A stretch of DNA of 6,430 bases from positions 1 to 6,430 of the forward strand of contig JAEYVD010000316.1 of NCBI GenBank assembly GCA_023432075.1, written 5' to 3'. The notes beneath the pieces are model-generated. The model saw only the letters and a program-made list of their open reading frames with translations, was not told where the DNA came from and did no database searches. Source of the stretch: Pseudomonadota bacterium. Its GTDB lineage: Bacteria; Pseudomonadota; Gammaproteobacteria; Burkholderiales; Burkholderiaceae_B. The first letter of the stretch is position 1. Each line of letters starts with the position of its first letter. Position numbers and translations under genes: made by a program. Shown piece by piece: positions 5,817-6,430 of this stretch.

Positions 5817-6430
5817 CGCCCGCCGTTTCGGCCGTCAGCGCCGTTGCGGCCGCCTTCAAGCAATCGATCAGTTGCGCGCTGGTGGCCGGCAGGCCGGCTT
5901 CGCGCAAGGTGATGATGCCGACCGGCGGCAGCGGCAACGCGAGCGGCACCGCAAGAATCCGGCATAGTCCCTGGGCTTGGAAGCTCCGCGCCGCCGAGCG
6001 GGCAAGAAACCCCACGCCGTGGCGTTCACGGATGAAGGTCAGCGTCGCCAGGTAGGAAGACGTTTCCATCAGGTCGGACGACGGTTCCAGCCCGTGCTGG
6101 TGGAACTGCTGCTCCAGCTTGACACGCAATGACGCCCAGGGCGGCGGCATTACACAGGGCAACGCGGCCAGATCGCCCCACGCCGGCCGCGCCATGTGCG
6201 CGACCTTGCTGCCCGGCGCGGCCACCACCACCATCGGCTCCTCGAACAACGCTTCGGTCTGCAGATCTGGCGCGGCATAGCCCGGCTCCAGCCTGCCTAC
6301 AAAAAGGTCCAGCTCGCCCAGCCGCAGCTTCGGCAGCAGGTGTGTCAGGTCGCCCTCTTCGATCAGCACCGTCGCGGGCGCCCCGCGCGCCGGCAACGCG
6401 GGGCCCCCCCCCGCCCCCCCCCCCGGCCCC
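5806..6430 (-). CDS. LysR-type transcriptional regulator, effector-binding domain (5' end outside window)
   Basis: The frame runs from the window edge to a TAA at 5808-5806; about 200 residues are visible. They cover most of a LysR effector-binding domain: VLIEEGDLTHLLPKLRLGELDLFVGR (start of lobe 1), EPMVVVAAPGSKVA (hinge strand), WGDLAALPCVMPPPWASLR, DLMETSSYLATLTFIRERHGVGFLA (second lobe with the typical G-x-G-x-L-A), and a final helix. The PPPWASLR and ETSSYLATL segments resemble the GbpR/PcaQ-like subgroup, a weak assignment made from memory. The N-terminal DNA-binding helix-turn-helix is not in the window. A TTG at 6396 is not a plausible start, because a LysR protein needs about 100 more residues before this point. 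The outermost residues come from a poly-C stretch and are not trustworthy. It converges on the metal operon with a 36-base gap and is probably a separate unit. Confidence 0.88.
   Translation of the reverse strand, partial: GPGGGAGGGPALPARGAPATVLIEEGDLTHLLPKLRLGELDLFVGRLEPGYAAPDLQTEALFEEPMVVVAAPGSKVAHMARPAWGDLAALPCVMPPPWASLRVKLEQQFHQHGLEPSSDLMETSSYLATLTFIRERHGVGFLARSAARSFQAQGLCRILAVPLALPLPPVGIITLREAGLPATSAQLIDCLKAAATALTAETAGGAG
6404..6430. other. Poly-C low-complexity end, probable sequencing or assembly artefact
   Basis: 24 of these 27 bases are C, in runs of 9, 11 and 4 broken by G or GG. On the minus strand this is poly-G inside what should be LysR coding sequence, giving an implausible run of glycines. 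This pattern is common at ends of contigs built from reads with poly-G miscalls. Confidence 0.65.

Noticed and set aside
1..6430. tRNA, rRNA, CRISPR array, insertion sequence, attachment site or origin
   Set aside because: I found no cloverleaf, no regularly spaced repeats, no transposase coding and no terminal repeats; nearly all of the window is protein-coding.

Overview
This is a GC-rich window (roughly two thirds G+C by eye). Its codon use and gene style suggest a betaproteobacterium of the Alcaligenaceae type (Achromobacter/Bordetella-like). That assignment is an inference; there is no rRNA or other phylogenetic marker here.

Positions 1-5769 hold one plus-strand operon of eight genes whose start lies before the window. 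In order they are: the C-terminal part of a PepSY-type membrane protein (1-614); a small single-pass membrane protein with a CxxC motif (611-1150); a small exported protein whose predicted mature form begins with histidine (1147-1473); a membrane-anchored protein with a His/Asp-rich segment, probably DUF6162 (1492-2100); a zinc/manganese-type ABC substrate-binding protein (2143-3096); its ATPase (3093-3863); its ABC-3 family permease (3860-4765); and a second, divergent substrate-binding-like protein that seems to have lost the usual metal ligands (4762-5769). Five of the seven junctions are 4-base ATGA or GTGA overlaps, so the genes are probably translated in a coupled way.

The core is a ZnuABC/TroABC-like importer for a transition metal, most likely zinc or manganese. 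The three small upstream proteins and the PepSY protein look like envelope accessories for capture, handover or reduction of the metal or its carrier. The least familiar part is this accessory set together with the ligand-poor second binding protein. No promoter or Zur/Mur-like operator is visible, as expected if the control region is upstream of the window.

After a 36-base gap, a convergent minus-strand gene (5806-6430, truncated) encodes the effector domain of a LysR-type regulator. A small perfect hairpin at the convergent junction contains the LysR stop codon in its loop. The last ~27 bases are almost all C and look like a low-quality contig end rather than genuine sequence.
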